A DNA stretch of 64,000 bases from Lamellibrachia columna (Eukaryota; Annelida; Polychaeta; Sabellida; Siboglinidae): positions 1,335,001 through 1,399,000 of the forward strand of contig OY759268.1 in the NCBI GenBank assembly GCA_963662155.1, read 5' to 3'. This document shows positions 33,901-46,965 of the stretch, piece after piece. The number at the start of each line of letters is the position of its first letter. Position 1 is the stretch's first letter. A program made the position numbers and the translations under genes. The notes under the pieces are model-generated. The model was not told the origin of the DNA. It saw only the letters and a program-made list of their open reading frames with translations, and did no database searches.

Positions 33901-36900
33901 TCCAATGTTCTACCACACAGCCACAACCTGTCCCCTCTACCAGCAGTCCAATGTTCTACCACACAGCCACAACCTGTCCCCTCGACCAGCAGTCCAATGT
34001 TCTACCACACAGCCACAACCTGCCCCCTCGACCAGCAATCCAATGTTCTACCACACAGCCACAACCTGTCCCCTCTACCAGCAGTCCAATGTTCTACCAC
34101 ACAGCCACAACCTGTCCCCTCTACCAGCAGTCCAATGTTCCACCACACAACCACAACCTGTCCCCTCTACCAGCAATCCAATGTTCTACAACACAGCCAC
34201 AACCTGTCCCCTCTACCAGCAGTCCAATGTTCTACTGCACAGCCACAACCTGTCCCCTCGACCAGCAGTCCAATGTTCTACCACACAGCCACAACCTGTC
34301 CCCTCTACCAGCAGCCCAATGTTCTACCACACAGCCACAACCTGTCCCCTCGACCAGCAGTCCAATGTTCTACCACACAGCCACGACCTGTCCCCTCTAC
34401 CAGCAATCCAATGTTCTACAACACAACCACAACCTGTCCCCTCTACCAGCAGTCCAATGTTCTACTGCACAGCCACAACCTGTCCCCTCGACCAGGAGTC
34501 CAATGTTCTACCAAACAGCCACGACCTGTCCCCTCTACCAGCAATCCAATGTTCTACAACACAGCCACAACCTGTCCCCTCTACCAGCAGTCCAATGTTC
34601 TACTGCACAGCCACAACCTGTCCCCTCGACCAGCAGTCCAATGTTCTACCACACAGCCACAACCTGTCCCCTCTACCAGCAGCCCAATGTTCTACCACAC
34701 AGCCACAACCTGTCCCCTCGACCAGCAGTCCAATGTTCTACCACACAGCCACGACCTGTCCCCTCTACCAGCAATCCAATGTTCTACAACACAACCACAA
34801 CCTGTCCCCTCTACCAGCAGTCCAATGTTCTACCACACAGCCACAACCTGTCCCCTCTACCAGCAGTCCAATGTTCCACGACACAACCACAACCTGTCCC
34901 CTCTACCAGCAATCCAATGTTCTGCAACACAACCACAACCTGTCCCCTCTACCAGCAGTCCAATGTTCTACAACACAGCCACAACCTGTCCCCTCTACCA
35001 GCAGTCCAATGTTCTACCACACAGCCACAACCTGTCCCCTCTACCAACAGTCCAATGTTCTACCACACAGCCACAATCTGTCCCCTCGACCAGCAGTCCA
35101 ATGTTCTACCACACAGCCACCACCTGTCCCCTCTACCAGCAGTCCAATGTTCCACCACACAGCCACAACCTGTCCCCTCTACCAGCAGTCCAATGTTCTA
35201 CTGCACAGCCACAACCTGTCCCCTCTACCAGCAGCCCAATGTTCTACCACACAGCCACCACCTGTCCCCTCTACCAGCAGTCCAATGTTCTACCACACAG
35301 CCACAACCTGTCCCCTCTACCAGCAGTCCAATGTTCTACCACACAGCCACAACCTGTCCCCTCTACCAGCAGCCAAATGTTCTGCCACACAGCCACAACC
35401 TGTCCCCTCGACCAGCAGTCCAATGTTCTACTGCACAGCCACAACCTGTCCCCTCTACCAGCAGCCCAATGTTCTACCACACAGCCACCACCTGTCCCCT
35501 CTACCAGCAGCCCAATGTTCTGCCACACAGCCACAACCTGTCCCCTCTACCAGCAGTCCAATGTTCTACTGCACAGTCACAACCTGTCCCCTCTACCAGC
35601 AGTCCAATGTTCTACCACACAGCCACCACCTGTCCCCTCTACCAGCAGTCCAATGTTCTACCACACAGCCACAACCTGTCCCCTCTACCAGCAGTCCAAT
35701 GTTCTACCACACAGCCACAACCTGTCCCCTCTACCAGCAGCCCAATGTTCTGCCACACAGCCACAACCTGTCCCCTCGACCAGCAGTCCAATGTTCTACT
35801 GCACAGCCACAACCTGTCCCCTCTACCAGCAGCCCAATGTTCTACGACATAGCCACAACCTGTCCCCTCTACCAGCAGTCCAATGTTCTACTGCACAGCC
35901 ACAACCTGTCCCCTCTACCAGCAGCCCAATGTTCTACCACACAGCCACAACCTGTCCCCTCTACAAGCAGTCCAATGTTCTACCACACAGCCACAACTTG
36001 TCCCCTCTACCAGCAATCCAATGTTCTACCACACAGCTACAACCTGTCCCCTCTACCAGCAGTCCAATGTTCTATCTCACAGCCACAACCTGTCCCCTCT
36101 ACCAGCAGTCCAATGTTCTACCACACAGCCACAACCTGTCCCCTCTACCAGCAATCCAATGTTCTACCACACAGCCACAACCTGTCCCCTCTACCAGCAG
36201 TCCAATGTTCTACCACACAACCACAACCTGTGCCCTCTACCAGCAGTCCAATGTTCTACCACACAGCCACAACCTGTCCCCTCTACCAGCAGTCCAATGT
36301 TCTACAACACAGCCACAACCTGTCCCCTCTACCAGCAGTCCAATGTTCTACCACACAGCCACAACCTGTCCTCTCTACAAGCAGTCCAATGTTCTACCAC
36401 ACAGCCACAACCTGTCCCCTCGACCAGCAATCCAATGTTCTACAACACAACCACAACCTGTCCCCTCGACCAGCAGTCCAATGTTCTACCACACAACCAC
36501 AACCTGTCCCCTCTACCAGCAGTCCAATGTTCTACCACACAGCCACAACCTGTCCCCTCTACCAGCAGTCCAATGTTCTACCACACAGCCACAACCTGTC
36601 CCCTCTACCAGCAGTCCAATGTTCTACCACACAGCCACAACCTGTCCCCTCGACCAGCAGTCCAATGTTCTACCACACAGCCACAACCTGCCCCCTCGAC
36701 CAGCAATCCAATGTTCTACCACACAGCCACAACCTGTCCCCTCTACCAGCAGTCCAATGTTCTACCACACAGCCACAACCTGTCCCCTCTACCAGCAGTC
36801 CAATGTTCCACCACACAACCACAACCTGTCCCCTCTACCAGCAATCCAATGTTCTACAACACAGCCACAACCTGTCCCCTCTACCAGCAGTCCAATGTTC

Positions 36901-39900
36901 TACTGCACAGCCACAACCTGTCCCCTCGACCAGCAGTCCAATGTTCTACCACACAGCCACAACCTGTCCCCTCTACCAGCAGCCCAATGTTCTACCACAC
37001 AGCCACAACCTGTCCCCTCGACCAGCAGTCCAATGTTCTACCACACAGCCACGACCTGTCCCCTCTACCAGCAATCCAATGTTCTACAACACAACCACAA
37101 CCTGTCCCCTCTACCAGCAGTCCAATGTTCTACTGCACAGCCACAACCTGTCCCCTCGACCAGGAGTCCAATGTTCTACCAAACAGCCACGACCTGTCCC
37201 CTCTACCAGTAATCCAATGTTCTACAACACAGCCACAACCTGTCCCCTCTACCAGCAGTCCAATGTTCTACTGCACAGCCACAACCTGTCCCCTCGACCA
37301 GCAGTCCAATGTTCTACCACACAGCCACAACCTGTCCCCTCTACCAGCAGCCCAATGTTCTACCACACAGCCACAACCTGTCCCCTCGACCAGCAGTCCA
37401 ATGTTCTACCACACAGCCACGACCTGTCCCCTCTACCAGCAATCCAATGTTCTACAACACAACCACAACCTGTCCCCTCTAACAGCAGTCCAATGTTCTA
37501 CCACACAGCCACAACCTGTCCCCTCTACCAGCAGTCCAATGTTCCACGACACAACCACAACCTGTCCCCTCTACCAGCAATCCAATGTTCTGCAACACAA
37601 CCACAACCTGTCCCCTCTACCAGCAGTCCAATGTTCTACAACACAGCCACAACCTGTCCCCTCTACCAGCAGTCCAATGTTCTACCACACAGCCACAACC
37701 TGTCCCCTCTACCAACAGTCCAATGTTCTACCACACAGCCACAACCTGTCCCCTCGACCAGCAGTCCAATGTTCTACCACACAGCCACCACCTGTCCCCT
37801 CTACCAGCAGTCCAATGTTCCACCACACAGCCACAACCTGTCCCCTCTACCAGCAGTCCAATGTTCTACTGCACAGCCACAACCTGTCCCCTCTACCAGC
37901 AGCCCAATGTTCTACCACACAGCCACCACCTGTCCCCTCTACCAGCAGTCCAATGTTCTACCACACAGCCACAACCTGTCCCCTCTACCAGCAGTCCAAT
38001 GTTCTACCACACAGCCACAACCTGTCCCCTCTACCAGCAGCCCAATGTTCTGCCACACAGCCACAACCTGTCCCCTCGACCAGCAGTCCAATGTTCTACT
38101 GCACAGCCACAACCTGTCCCCTCTACCAGCAGCCCAATGTTCTACGACATAGCCACAACCTGTCCCCTCTACCAGCAGTCCAATGTTCTACTGCACAGCC
38201 ACAACCTGTCCCCTCTACCAGCAGCCCAATGTTCTACCACACAGCCACAACCTGTCCCCTCTACAAGCAGTCCAATGTTCTACCACACAGCCACAACTTG
38301 TCCCCTCTACCAGCAATCCAATGTTCTACCACACAGCTACAACCTGTCCCCTCTACCAGCAGTCCAATGTTCTATCTCACAGCCACAACCTGTCCCCTCT
38401 ACCAGCAGTCCAATGTTCTACCACACAGCCACAACCTGTCCCCTCTACCAGCAATCCAATGTTCTACCACACAGCCACAACCTGTCCCCTCTACCAGCAG
38501 TCCAATGTTCTACCACACAACCACAACCTGTGCCCTCTACCAGCAGTCCAATGTTCTACCACACAGCCACAACCTGTCCCCTCTACCAGCAGTCCAATGT
38601 TCTACTGCACAGCCACAACCTGTCCCCTCTACCAGCAGCCCAATGTTCTACGACATAGCCACAACCTGTCCCCTCTACCAGCAGTCCAATGTTCTACTGC
38701 ACAGCCACAACCTGTCCCCTCTACCAGCAGCCCAATGTTCTACCACACAACCACAACCTGTCCCCTCTACCAGCAGTCCAATGTTCTACTGCACAGCCAC
38801 AACCTGTCCCCTCTACCAGCAGCCCAATGTTCTACAACACAGCCACAACCTGTCCCCTCTACCAGCAGCCCAATGTTCCACCACACAGCCACAACCTGTC
38901 CCCTCTACCAGCAGTCCAATGTTCTACTGCACAGCCACAACCTGTCCCCTCTACCAGCAGCCCAATGTTCTACAACACAGCCACAACCTGTCCCCTCTAC
39001 CAGCAGCCCAATGTTCTACAACACAGCCACAACCTGTCCCCTCTACAAGCAGTCCAATGTTCTACCACACAGCCACAACCTGTCCCCTCTACCAGCAGTC
39101 CAATGTTCTACTGCACAGCCACAACCTGTCCCCTCTACCAGCAGTCCAATGTTCTACCACACAGCCACAACCTGTCCCCTCTACCAGCAGTCCAATGTTC
39201 TACCACACAGCCACAACCTGTCCCCTCTACCAGCAGTCCAATGTTCCACCACACAGCCACAACCTGTCCCCTCGACCAGCAGTCCAATGTTCTACTGCAC
39301 AGCCACAACCTGTCCCCTCTACCAGCAGCCCAATGTTCTACGACATAGCCACAACCTGTCCCCTCTACCAGCAGTCCAATGTTCTACTGCACAGCCACAA
39401 CCTGTCCCCTCTACCAGCAGCCCAATGTTCTACCACACAGCCACAACCTGTCCCCTCTACAAGCAGTCCAATGTTCTACCACACAGCCACAACTTGTCCC
39501 CTCTACCAGCAATCCAATGTTCTACCACACAGCTACAACCTGTCCCCTCTACCAGCAGTCCAATGTTCTATCTCACAGCCACAACCTGTCCCCTCTACCA
39601 GCAGTCCAATGTTCTACCACACAGCCACAACCTGTCCCCTCTACCAGCAGTCCAATGTTCTACCACACAGCCACAACCTGTCCCCTCTACCAGCAGTCCA
39701 ATGTTCTACTGCACAGCCACAACCTGTCCCCTCTACCAGCAGTCCAATGTTCTACCACACAGCCACAACCTGTCCCCTCTACCAGCAGTCCAATGTTCTA
39801 CCACACAACCACAACCTGTGCCCTCTACCAGCAGTCCAATGTTCTACCACACAGCCACAACCTGTCCCCTCTACCAGCAGTCCAATGTTCTACCACACAG

Positions 39901-40456
39901 CCACAACCTGTCCCCTCTACCAGCAGTCCAATGTTCTACCACACAGCCACAACCTGTCCCCTCTACCAGCAATCCAATGTTCTACCACACAGCCACAACC
40001 TGTCCCCTCTACCAGCAGTCCAATGTTCTACTGCACAGCCACAACCTGTCCCCTCTACCAGCAGTCCAATGTTCTACCACACAGCCACAACCTGTCCCCT
40101 CTACCAGCAGTCCAATGTTCTACCACACAACCACAACCTATCCCCTCTACCAGCAGACCAATGTTCTACCACACAACCACAACCTGTCCCCTCTACCAGC
40201 AGTCCAATGTTCTACAACACAACCACAACCTGTCCCCTCTACCAGCAGTCCAATGTTCTACCACACAGCCACAACCTGTCCCCTCTACCAGCAGTCCAAT
40301 GTTCTACTGCACAACCACAACCTGTCCCCTCTACCAGCAGTCCAATGTTCTACTGCACAACCACAACCTGTCCCCTCTACCAGCAGTCCAATGTTCTACC
40401 ACACAACCACAACCTGTCCCCTCTACCAGCAGTCCAATGTTCTACTGCACAGCCAT
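24983..40456 (+). repeat. minisatellite H, 46-bp unit, about 336 copies
   Basis: The unit reads CCAATGTTCTACCACACAGC, CACAACCTGTCCCCTCTACC, AGCAGT. Common variants are TCGACC for TCTACC, ACAACACA for ACCACACA, ACTGCACA, and AGCCC for AGTCC. The unit contains no stop in any plus frame and 46 is 1 modulo 3, so all three plus frames are open for kilobases with a 46-residue period. This explains apparent proteins of up to 2703 residues, which I do not annotate. Embedded duplications at 2300 bp (50 units) and 5842 bp (127 units) are visible from shared rare variants. It lies in the M1AP intron, in antisense to these frames. Confidence 0.97.
27510..39210 (+). repeat. tandem duplication of a 5842-bp block inside minisatellite H
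   Basis: Rare variants recur exactly 5842 bp apart: CAGTAGTCC at 27731 and 33573, ACGACATAG near 30003 and 35845, and frame starts at 30041/35883, 31743/37585 and 32341/38183. 5842 is 127 x 46. Homology breaks near 27510 on the left (CAATCC against CAGTCC) and near 39200 on the right, so two copies lie head to tail. Confidence 0.9.
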
Positions 40457-40756
40457 ACACAATTTAATTTTGGTAAAATTATCAAACAAACTATGAAATG
40501 TGAACAATTGATAAACTATGATTTGGTTATTTTCATGAGAAGGGTAACTGTCACCAAACTGAGGACTTCTTAATTTGTCTGTATGCCTACACTTTTATCT
40601 AATATACAATCATTGTCATTTCAGCATGTTTACAGAATACAATAGTTTGGTTAAATTCACATAGTTTTTGTTATTAGTTGTGTTTCAATCAGTGAGGGCA
40701 TTTCTTAATGTAACCATTTATTCATTACAGTGACAATGATAAGTGGCCATATGTAC
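40457..40756. other. M1AP intron spacer, nothing seen
   Basis: Ordinary AT-rich sequence between two arrays. No repeat or coding signal. Confidence 0.5.
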
Positions 40757-41515
40757 CAAGTACCAACTAGAGTACAATGTACCAACAGTACAAATTACCA
40801 ACAGAACAAAGTACCAACAGTACAAATTACCAACAGAACAAAGTACCAACAGTACAAATTACCAACAGTACACAGTACCAACAGAACAAAGTACCAACCG
40901 AACAAAGTACCAAGAGTACAATGTACCAACAAAACAAAGTACCAACAGTACAAAGTACCAACAGAACAAAGTACCAACAGAACAAAGTACCAACAGAACA
41001 AAGTACCAACAGTACAAAGTACCAACAGAACAAAGTACCAACAGAACAAAGTACCAACAGTACACAGTACCAACAGAACAAAATACCAACAGTACAAAGT
41101 ACCAACAGTACAAAGTACCAACAGAACAAAGTACCAACAGTACAAAGTACCAACAGTACAAAGTACCAACAGAACAAAGTACCAACTAGAGTACAAAGAA
41201 CCAACAGTACAAAATACCAACCGAACAAAGTACCAAGAGTACAATGTACCAACAAAACAAAGTACCAACAGTACAAAGTACCAACAGTACAAAGTACCAA
41301 CAGAACAAAGTACCAACAGGACAAAGTACCAACATAACAAAGTACCAACAGTACAAAGTACCAACAGAACAAACTACCAACAGTACAAAGTACCAACAGA
41401 ACAAAGTACCAACAGAACAAAGTACCAACAGTACAAAGTACCAACAGTACAAAGTACCAACAGAACAAAGTACCAACAGAAAAAATACCAACTAGAGTAC
41501 AAAGAACCAACAGTA
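40757..41515 (+). repeat. minisatellite I, 16-bp unit, about 47 copies
   Basis: Unit GTACCAACAG(A/T)ACAAA, period 16, with a CCAACTAGAGTACAA variant near 40766, 41184 and 41488 marking a partial block duplication. It ends about 150 bp from the donor of the M1AP exon at 41670. All long open frames here (QSTNRTKYQ and similar) come from the period. Confidence 0.95.
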
Positions 41516-41669
41516 GTGGATAAGCAACATGCAATGGTAAATTAATTAGTGATAATTGTAGAATCATCTAACTGATGCCACAGATTACGCAATGCTAACG
41601 ATGTCAGATGTACAAATTATTTATATTTATTTCTTATCATATCTATGAAATGTAACCATGGTAACTCAC

Positions 41670-41743
41670 AAATTGACTGAGGAAGGGAAGCTGGGCGGGA
41701 TTCAAGAGTCTCTCGTGAATGTCGCACTGCAACACTCGCAGTC
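41670..41743 (-). CDS. M1AP: M1AP, short exon with CDIHERLL
   Basis: Acceptor GCTGTGTTGTTTTAG precedes 41743; donor TTT/GTGAGT follows at 41669. The exon begins with two bases (GA) that complete a Gly codon with the phase-1 G of the upstream exon, then 24 codons: LRVLQCDIHERLLNPAQL, then PFLSQF. LxCDxxERLL matches the LKCDLQERLLCPSLL segment of vertebrate M1AP. It is too short for simple ORF detection and was found by following the family order. Confidence 0.87.
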
Positions 41744-42118
41744 CTAAAACAACACAGCTGTAAACATTAAATGAATAAACTATTGTTTTAAAATGGCTGT
41801 TTACTGACATTCAAAGGTAGAATAAAACATAATGACATCACTTCATCACAATATCCTAACAGTGACCAGTTTCCCGAAGCATTTGAACCATACAACGGAA
41901 CTGATGTGGACATTAGACGCAGACTACTGGGAACAATCGTAAAGAGTGCTGTGAACAACTGTATATAACTACATATATTTTGTGAAACGAGAACCTTCGT
42001 ACAACGGTTCGTACAGCAGGAACGCTTCATGAAACTGACCACAGAACTTTGTTGAGCAACTATATATATCCAAATAAATACACAGCAAAACAAACTGATT
42101 ATCCTGAACTGAACTTAC

Positions 42119-42217
42119 CATCATTCTGAGAGTCTGGAAGGATTAGATGCAAATGTTCTTTGTCAGTGCCAACGTCATGCAACCAGCTAGTGAAGACACC
42201 CTGTAGACTGTTCAGGT
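42119..42217 (-). CDS. M1AP: M1AP, exon with SWLHDVGTD, whose 5' edge is repeated
   Basis: Acceptor CACTGTGTTGTAG precedes 42217 and donor ATG/GTAAGT follows at 42118. It begins with AC, completing an Asp codon with the phase-1 G of the upstream exon, and ends in phase 1. It encodes (D)LNSLQGVFTSWLHDVGTD, then KEHLHLILPDSQ. DxxSxxxxFxxWLHxxGTDxExxHLxL matches vertebrate M1AP. The first 22 or so coding bases and the acceptor are the unit of minisatellite J, so the frame is open upstream into the array, reading GVHCVVDLTSLQ per unit. Confidence 0.88.
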
Positions 42218-45200
42218 CTACAACACAGTGGACACCCTGCAGACTGTTCAGGTCTACAACACAGTGGACACCCTGTAGACTGGTCAGGTCTACAACACAG
42301 TGGACACCATGTAGACTGGTCAGGTCTACAACACAGTGGACACCCTGTAGACAGGTCAGGTCTACAACACAGTGGACACCCTGTAGACTGGTCAGGTCTA
42401 CAACACATTGGACACCCTGTAGACTGGTCAGGTCTACAACACAGTGGACACCCTGTAGACTGGTCAGATCTACAACACAGTGGACAACCTGTAGACTGGT
42501 CAGGTCTACAACACAGTGGACACGTGTAGACTGGTCAGGTCTACAACACAGTGGACACAATGTAGACTGGTCAGGTCTACAACACAGTGGACACACTGTA
42601 GACTGGTCAGGTCTACAACACAGTGGACACCATGTAGACTGGTCAGGTCTACAACCAAGTGGACACCGTGTAGACTGGTCAGGTCTACAACACAGTGGAC
42701 ACCCTGTAGACTGGTCAGGTCTACAACACAGTGGACACCCTGTAGACTGGTCAGGTCTACAACACAGTGGACACCCTGTAGACTGGTCAGGTCTACAACA
42801 CAGTGGACACCCTGTAGACTGGTCAGGTCTACAACACAGTGGACACCCTGTAGACTGGTCAGGTCTACAACACAGTGGACACCATGTAGACTGGTCAGGT
42901 CTACCACACAGTGGACACCCTGTAGACTGGTCAGGTCTACAACACAGTGGACACCATGTAGACTGGTCAGGTCTACAACACAGTGGACACCATGTAGACT
43001 GGTCAGGTCTACAACACAGTGGACACCCTGTAGACTGGTCAGGTCTACAACACAGTGGACACCCTGTAGACTGGTCAGGTCTACAACACAGTGGACACCC
43101 TGTAGACTGGTCAGGTCTACAACACAGTGGACACCCTGTAGACTGGTCAGGTCTACAACACAGTGGACACCCTGTAGACTGGTCAGGTCTACAACACAGT
43201 GGACACCCTGTAGACTGGTCAGGTCTACAACACAGTGGACACCATGTAGACTGGTCAGGTCTATAACACAGTGGACACCCTGTAGACTGGTCAGGTCTAC
43301 AACACAGTGGACACCATGTAGACTGGTCAGGTCTACAACACAGTGGACACCCTGTAGACTGGTCAGGTCTACAACACAGTGGACACCCTGTAGACTGGTC
43401 AGGTCTACAACACAGTGGACACCCTGTAGACTGGTCAGGTCTACAACACAGTGGACACCCTGTAGACTGGTCAGGTCTACAACACAGTGGACACCCTGTA
43501 GACTGGTCAGGTCTACAACACAGTGGACACCATGTAGACTGGTCCGGTCTACAACACAGTGGACACCCTGTAGACTGGTCAGGTCTACAACACAGTGGAC
43601 ACCGTGTAGACTGGTCAGGTCTACAACACAGTGGACACCATGTAGACTGGTCAGGTCTACAACACAGTGGACACCATGTAGACTGGTCAGGTCTACAACA
43701 CAGTGGACACCCTGTAGACTGGTCAGGTCTACAACACAGTGTAGACTGGTCAGGTCTACAACACAGTGGACACAATGTAGACTGGTCAGGTCTACAACAC
43801 AGTGGACACCGTGTAGACTGGTCAGGTCTACAACACAGTGGACACCGTGTAGACTGGTCAGGTCTACAACACAGTGGACACCGTGCAGACTGGTCAGGTC
43901 TACAACACAGTGGACACCCTGTAGACTGGTCAGGTCTACAACACAGTGGACACCGTGTAGACTGGTCAGGTCTACAACACAGTGGACACCATGTAGACTG
44001 GTCAGGTCTACAACACAGTGGACACCCTGTAGACTGGTCAGGTCTACAACACAGTGGACACCCTGTAGACTGGTCAGGTCTACAACACAGTGGACACCGT
44101 GTAGACTGGTCAGGTCTACAACACAGTGGACACCATGTAGACTGGTCAGGTCTACAACACAGTGGACACCGTGTAGACTGGTCAGGTCTACAACACAGTG
44201 GACACCGTGTAGACTGGTCAGGTCTACAACACAGTGGACACCATGTAGACTGGTCAGGTCTACAACACATTGGACACCATGTAGACTGGTCAGGTCTACA
44301 ACACAGTGGACACGTGTAGACTGGTCAGGTCTACAACACAGTGGACACCATGCAGACTGGTCAGGTCTACAACACATTGGACACCATGTAGACTGGTCAG
44401 GTCTACAACACAGTGGACACCATGTAGACTGGTCAGGTCTACAACACAGTGGACACCATGTAGACTGGTCAGGTCTACAACACAGTGGACACCCTGTAGA
44501 CTGGTCAGGTCTACAACACAGTGGACACCCTGTAGACTGGTCAGGTCTACAACACAGTGGACACCCTGTAGACTGGTCAGGTCTACAACACAGTGGACAC
44601 CGTGTAGACTGGTCAGGTCTACAACACAGTGGACACCCTGTAGACTGGTCAGGTCTACAACACAGTGGACACCATGTAGACTGGTCAGGTCTACAACACA
44701 GTGGACACGTGTAGACTGGTCAGGTCTACAACACAGTGGACACCCTGTAGACTGGTCAGGTCTACAACACAGTGGACACCATGTAGAATGGTCAGGTCTA
44801 CAACACAGTGGACACCCTGTAGACTGGTCAGGTCTACAACACAGTGGACATGTGTAGACTGGTCAGGTCTACCACACAGTGGACACCATGTAGACTGGTC
44901 AGGTCTACAACACAGTGGACACCGTGTAGACTGGTCAGGTCTACAACACAGTGGACACGTGTAGACTGGTCAGGTCTACAACACAGTGGACACCCTGTAG
45001 ACTGGTCAGGTCTACAACACAGTGGACACCCTGTAGACTGGTCAGGTCTACAACACAGTGGACACCATGTAGACTGGTCAGGTCTACAACACAGTGGACA
45101 CGTGTAGACTGGTCAGGTCTACAACACAGTGGACACCCTGTAGACTGGTCAGGTCTACAACACAGTGGACACTCTGTAGACTGCTCAGGTCTACAACACA

Positions 45201-46595
45201 GTGGACACCATGTAGACTGGTCAGGTCTACAACACAGTGGACACGTGTAGACTGGTCAGGTCTACAACACAGTGGACACCGTGTAGACTGGTCAAGTCTA
45301 CAACACAGTGGACACCCTGTAGACTGGTCAGGTCTACAACACAGTGGACACGTGTAGACTGGTCAGGTCTACAACACAGTGGACACCCTGTAGACTGGTC
45401 AGGTCTACAACACAGTGGACACCATGTAGAATGGTCAGGCCTACAACACAATGGACACCCTGTAGACTGGTCAGGTCTACAACACAGTGGACACGTGTAG
45501 ACTGGTCAGGTCTACCACACAGTGGACACCATGTAGACTGGTCAGGTCTACAACACAGTGGACACCGTGTAGACTGGTCAGGTCTACAACACAGTGGACA
45601 CGTGTAGACTGGTCAGGTCTACAACACAGTGGACACCCTGTAGACTGGTCAGGTCTACAACACAGTGGACACCCTGTAGACTGGTCAGGTCTACAACACA
45701 GTGGACACCATGTAGACTGGTCAGGTCTACAACACAGTGGACACGTGTAGACTGGTCAGGTCTACAACACAGTGGACACCCTGTAGACTGGTCAGGTCTA
45801 CAACACAGTGGACACCCTGTAGACTGGTCAGGTCTACAACACAGTGGACACCATGTAGACTGGTCAGGTCTACAACACAGTGGACACGTGTAGACTGGTC
45901 AGGTCTACAACACAGTGGACACCGTGTAGACTGGTCAGGTCTACAACACAGTGGACACCCTGTAGACTGGTCAGGTCTACAACACAGTGGACACCATGTA
46001 GACTGGTCAGGTCTACAACACAGTGGACACGTGTAGACTGGTCAGGTCTACAACACAGTGGACACCCTGTAGACTGGTCAGGTCTACAACACAGTGGACA
46101 CCATGTAGACTGGTCAGGTCTACAACACAGTGGACACCCTGTAGACTGGTCAGGTCTACAACACAGTGGACACGTGTAGACTGGTCAGGTCTACCACACA
46201 GTGGACACCATGTAGACTGGTCAGATCTACAACACAGTGGACACCGTGTAGACTGGTCAGGTCTACAACACAGTGGACACGTGTAGACTGGTCAGGTCTA
46301 CAACACAGTGGACACCCTGTAGACTGGTCAGGTCTACAACACAGTGGACACCCTGTAGACTGGTCAGGTCTACAACACAGTGGACACCATGTAGACTGGT
46401 CAGGTCTACAACACAGTGGACACGTGTAGACTGGTCAGGTCTACAACACAGTGGACACCCTGTAGACTGGTCAGGTCTACAACACAGTGGACACCCTGTA
46501 GACTGGTCAGGTCTACAACACAGTGGACACCATGTAGACTGGTCAGGTCTACAACACAGTGGACACGTGTAGACTGGTCAGGTCTACAACACAGA
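42207..46595 (-). repeat. minisatellite J, 36/35-bp unit built from an M1AP splice acceptor and exon start
   Basis: About 122 units. On the sense strand each reads GGTGTCCACTGTGTTGTAG, then ACCTGACCAGTCTACA. That is the 3' splice site plus the first coding bases of the exon at 42217. Near the exon, nine units in a row are 36 bp (12 codons) and in frame. A 35-bp variant (GACACGTGTAG on plus) first appears at about 42521. Between 44.7 and 46.6 kb it recurs every 107 or 143 bp, a higher-order repeat of three or four units. Long open frames on both strands are by-products. Confidence 0.95.
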
Positions 46596-46629
46596 GCAGT
46601 CTACGCTAGAAGGCTCAGCCATGTCACCA

Positions 46630-46960
46630 TTTTTCAAATCAAATCAAATCAGTTCTTTATTTCCAAGTGAAAATAGAACTTTGTAACATATACATATACA
46701 CAACAAATGTCTGTAATTCAAATGGAAAGGGAGAAAGTAGAAGTGTATTACTTATTAATCACTTTCCCCCAATATCCAAGTAACATGTACATATTAATAA
46801 TAAACATAAATTTATAGTATATTGTTAGTAAATAACAAACAACTGAAACCCATTTACACATGTATATTTCTAACTGTTTTATACCGCACAGCAATTTATT
46901 TAAGTAATTTATACTCTTCAAGGAAATATATTTTATATCATTTTTTAAGATTCTTTAACA
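46630..46960 (-). mobile_element. LINE 3' UTR fragment with (GATTT)n tail
   Basis: On the minus strand the fragment ends in repeated GATTTGATTTGATTTG, preceded by a 3' UTR (TCACTTGGAAATAAAGAACT) of a type usual for CR1/Crack-like LINEs. No RT remains before the next element begins near 46966. Confidence 0.5.
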
Positions 46961-46965
46961 AGAGA

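Noticed and set aside
24890..40573. Giant open frames (up to 2703 residues) rich in NVLPHSHNLSPLPAVQCSTTQP
   Set aside because: They are the same 46-bp unit read in three frames; several overlap fully and lie antisense in an M1AP intron. No domain, splice context or signal supports translation.
40730..41567. Asn/Thr/Gln-rich and Cys/Leu-rich frames in the 16-bp array
   Set aside because: Periodicity artefact; all frames on both strands are open.
42160..46670. Open frames of 84-732 residues (TPCRLVRSTTQW, HPVDWSGLQHSG, CCRPDQSTGCPL)
   Set aside because: Products of the 36-bp period on both strands. Only the frame joining the exon at 42119-42217 has biological support, and that is treated under the exon.
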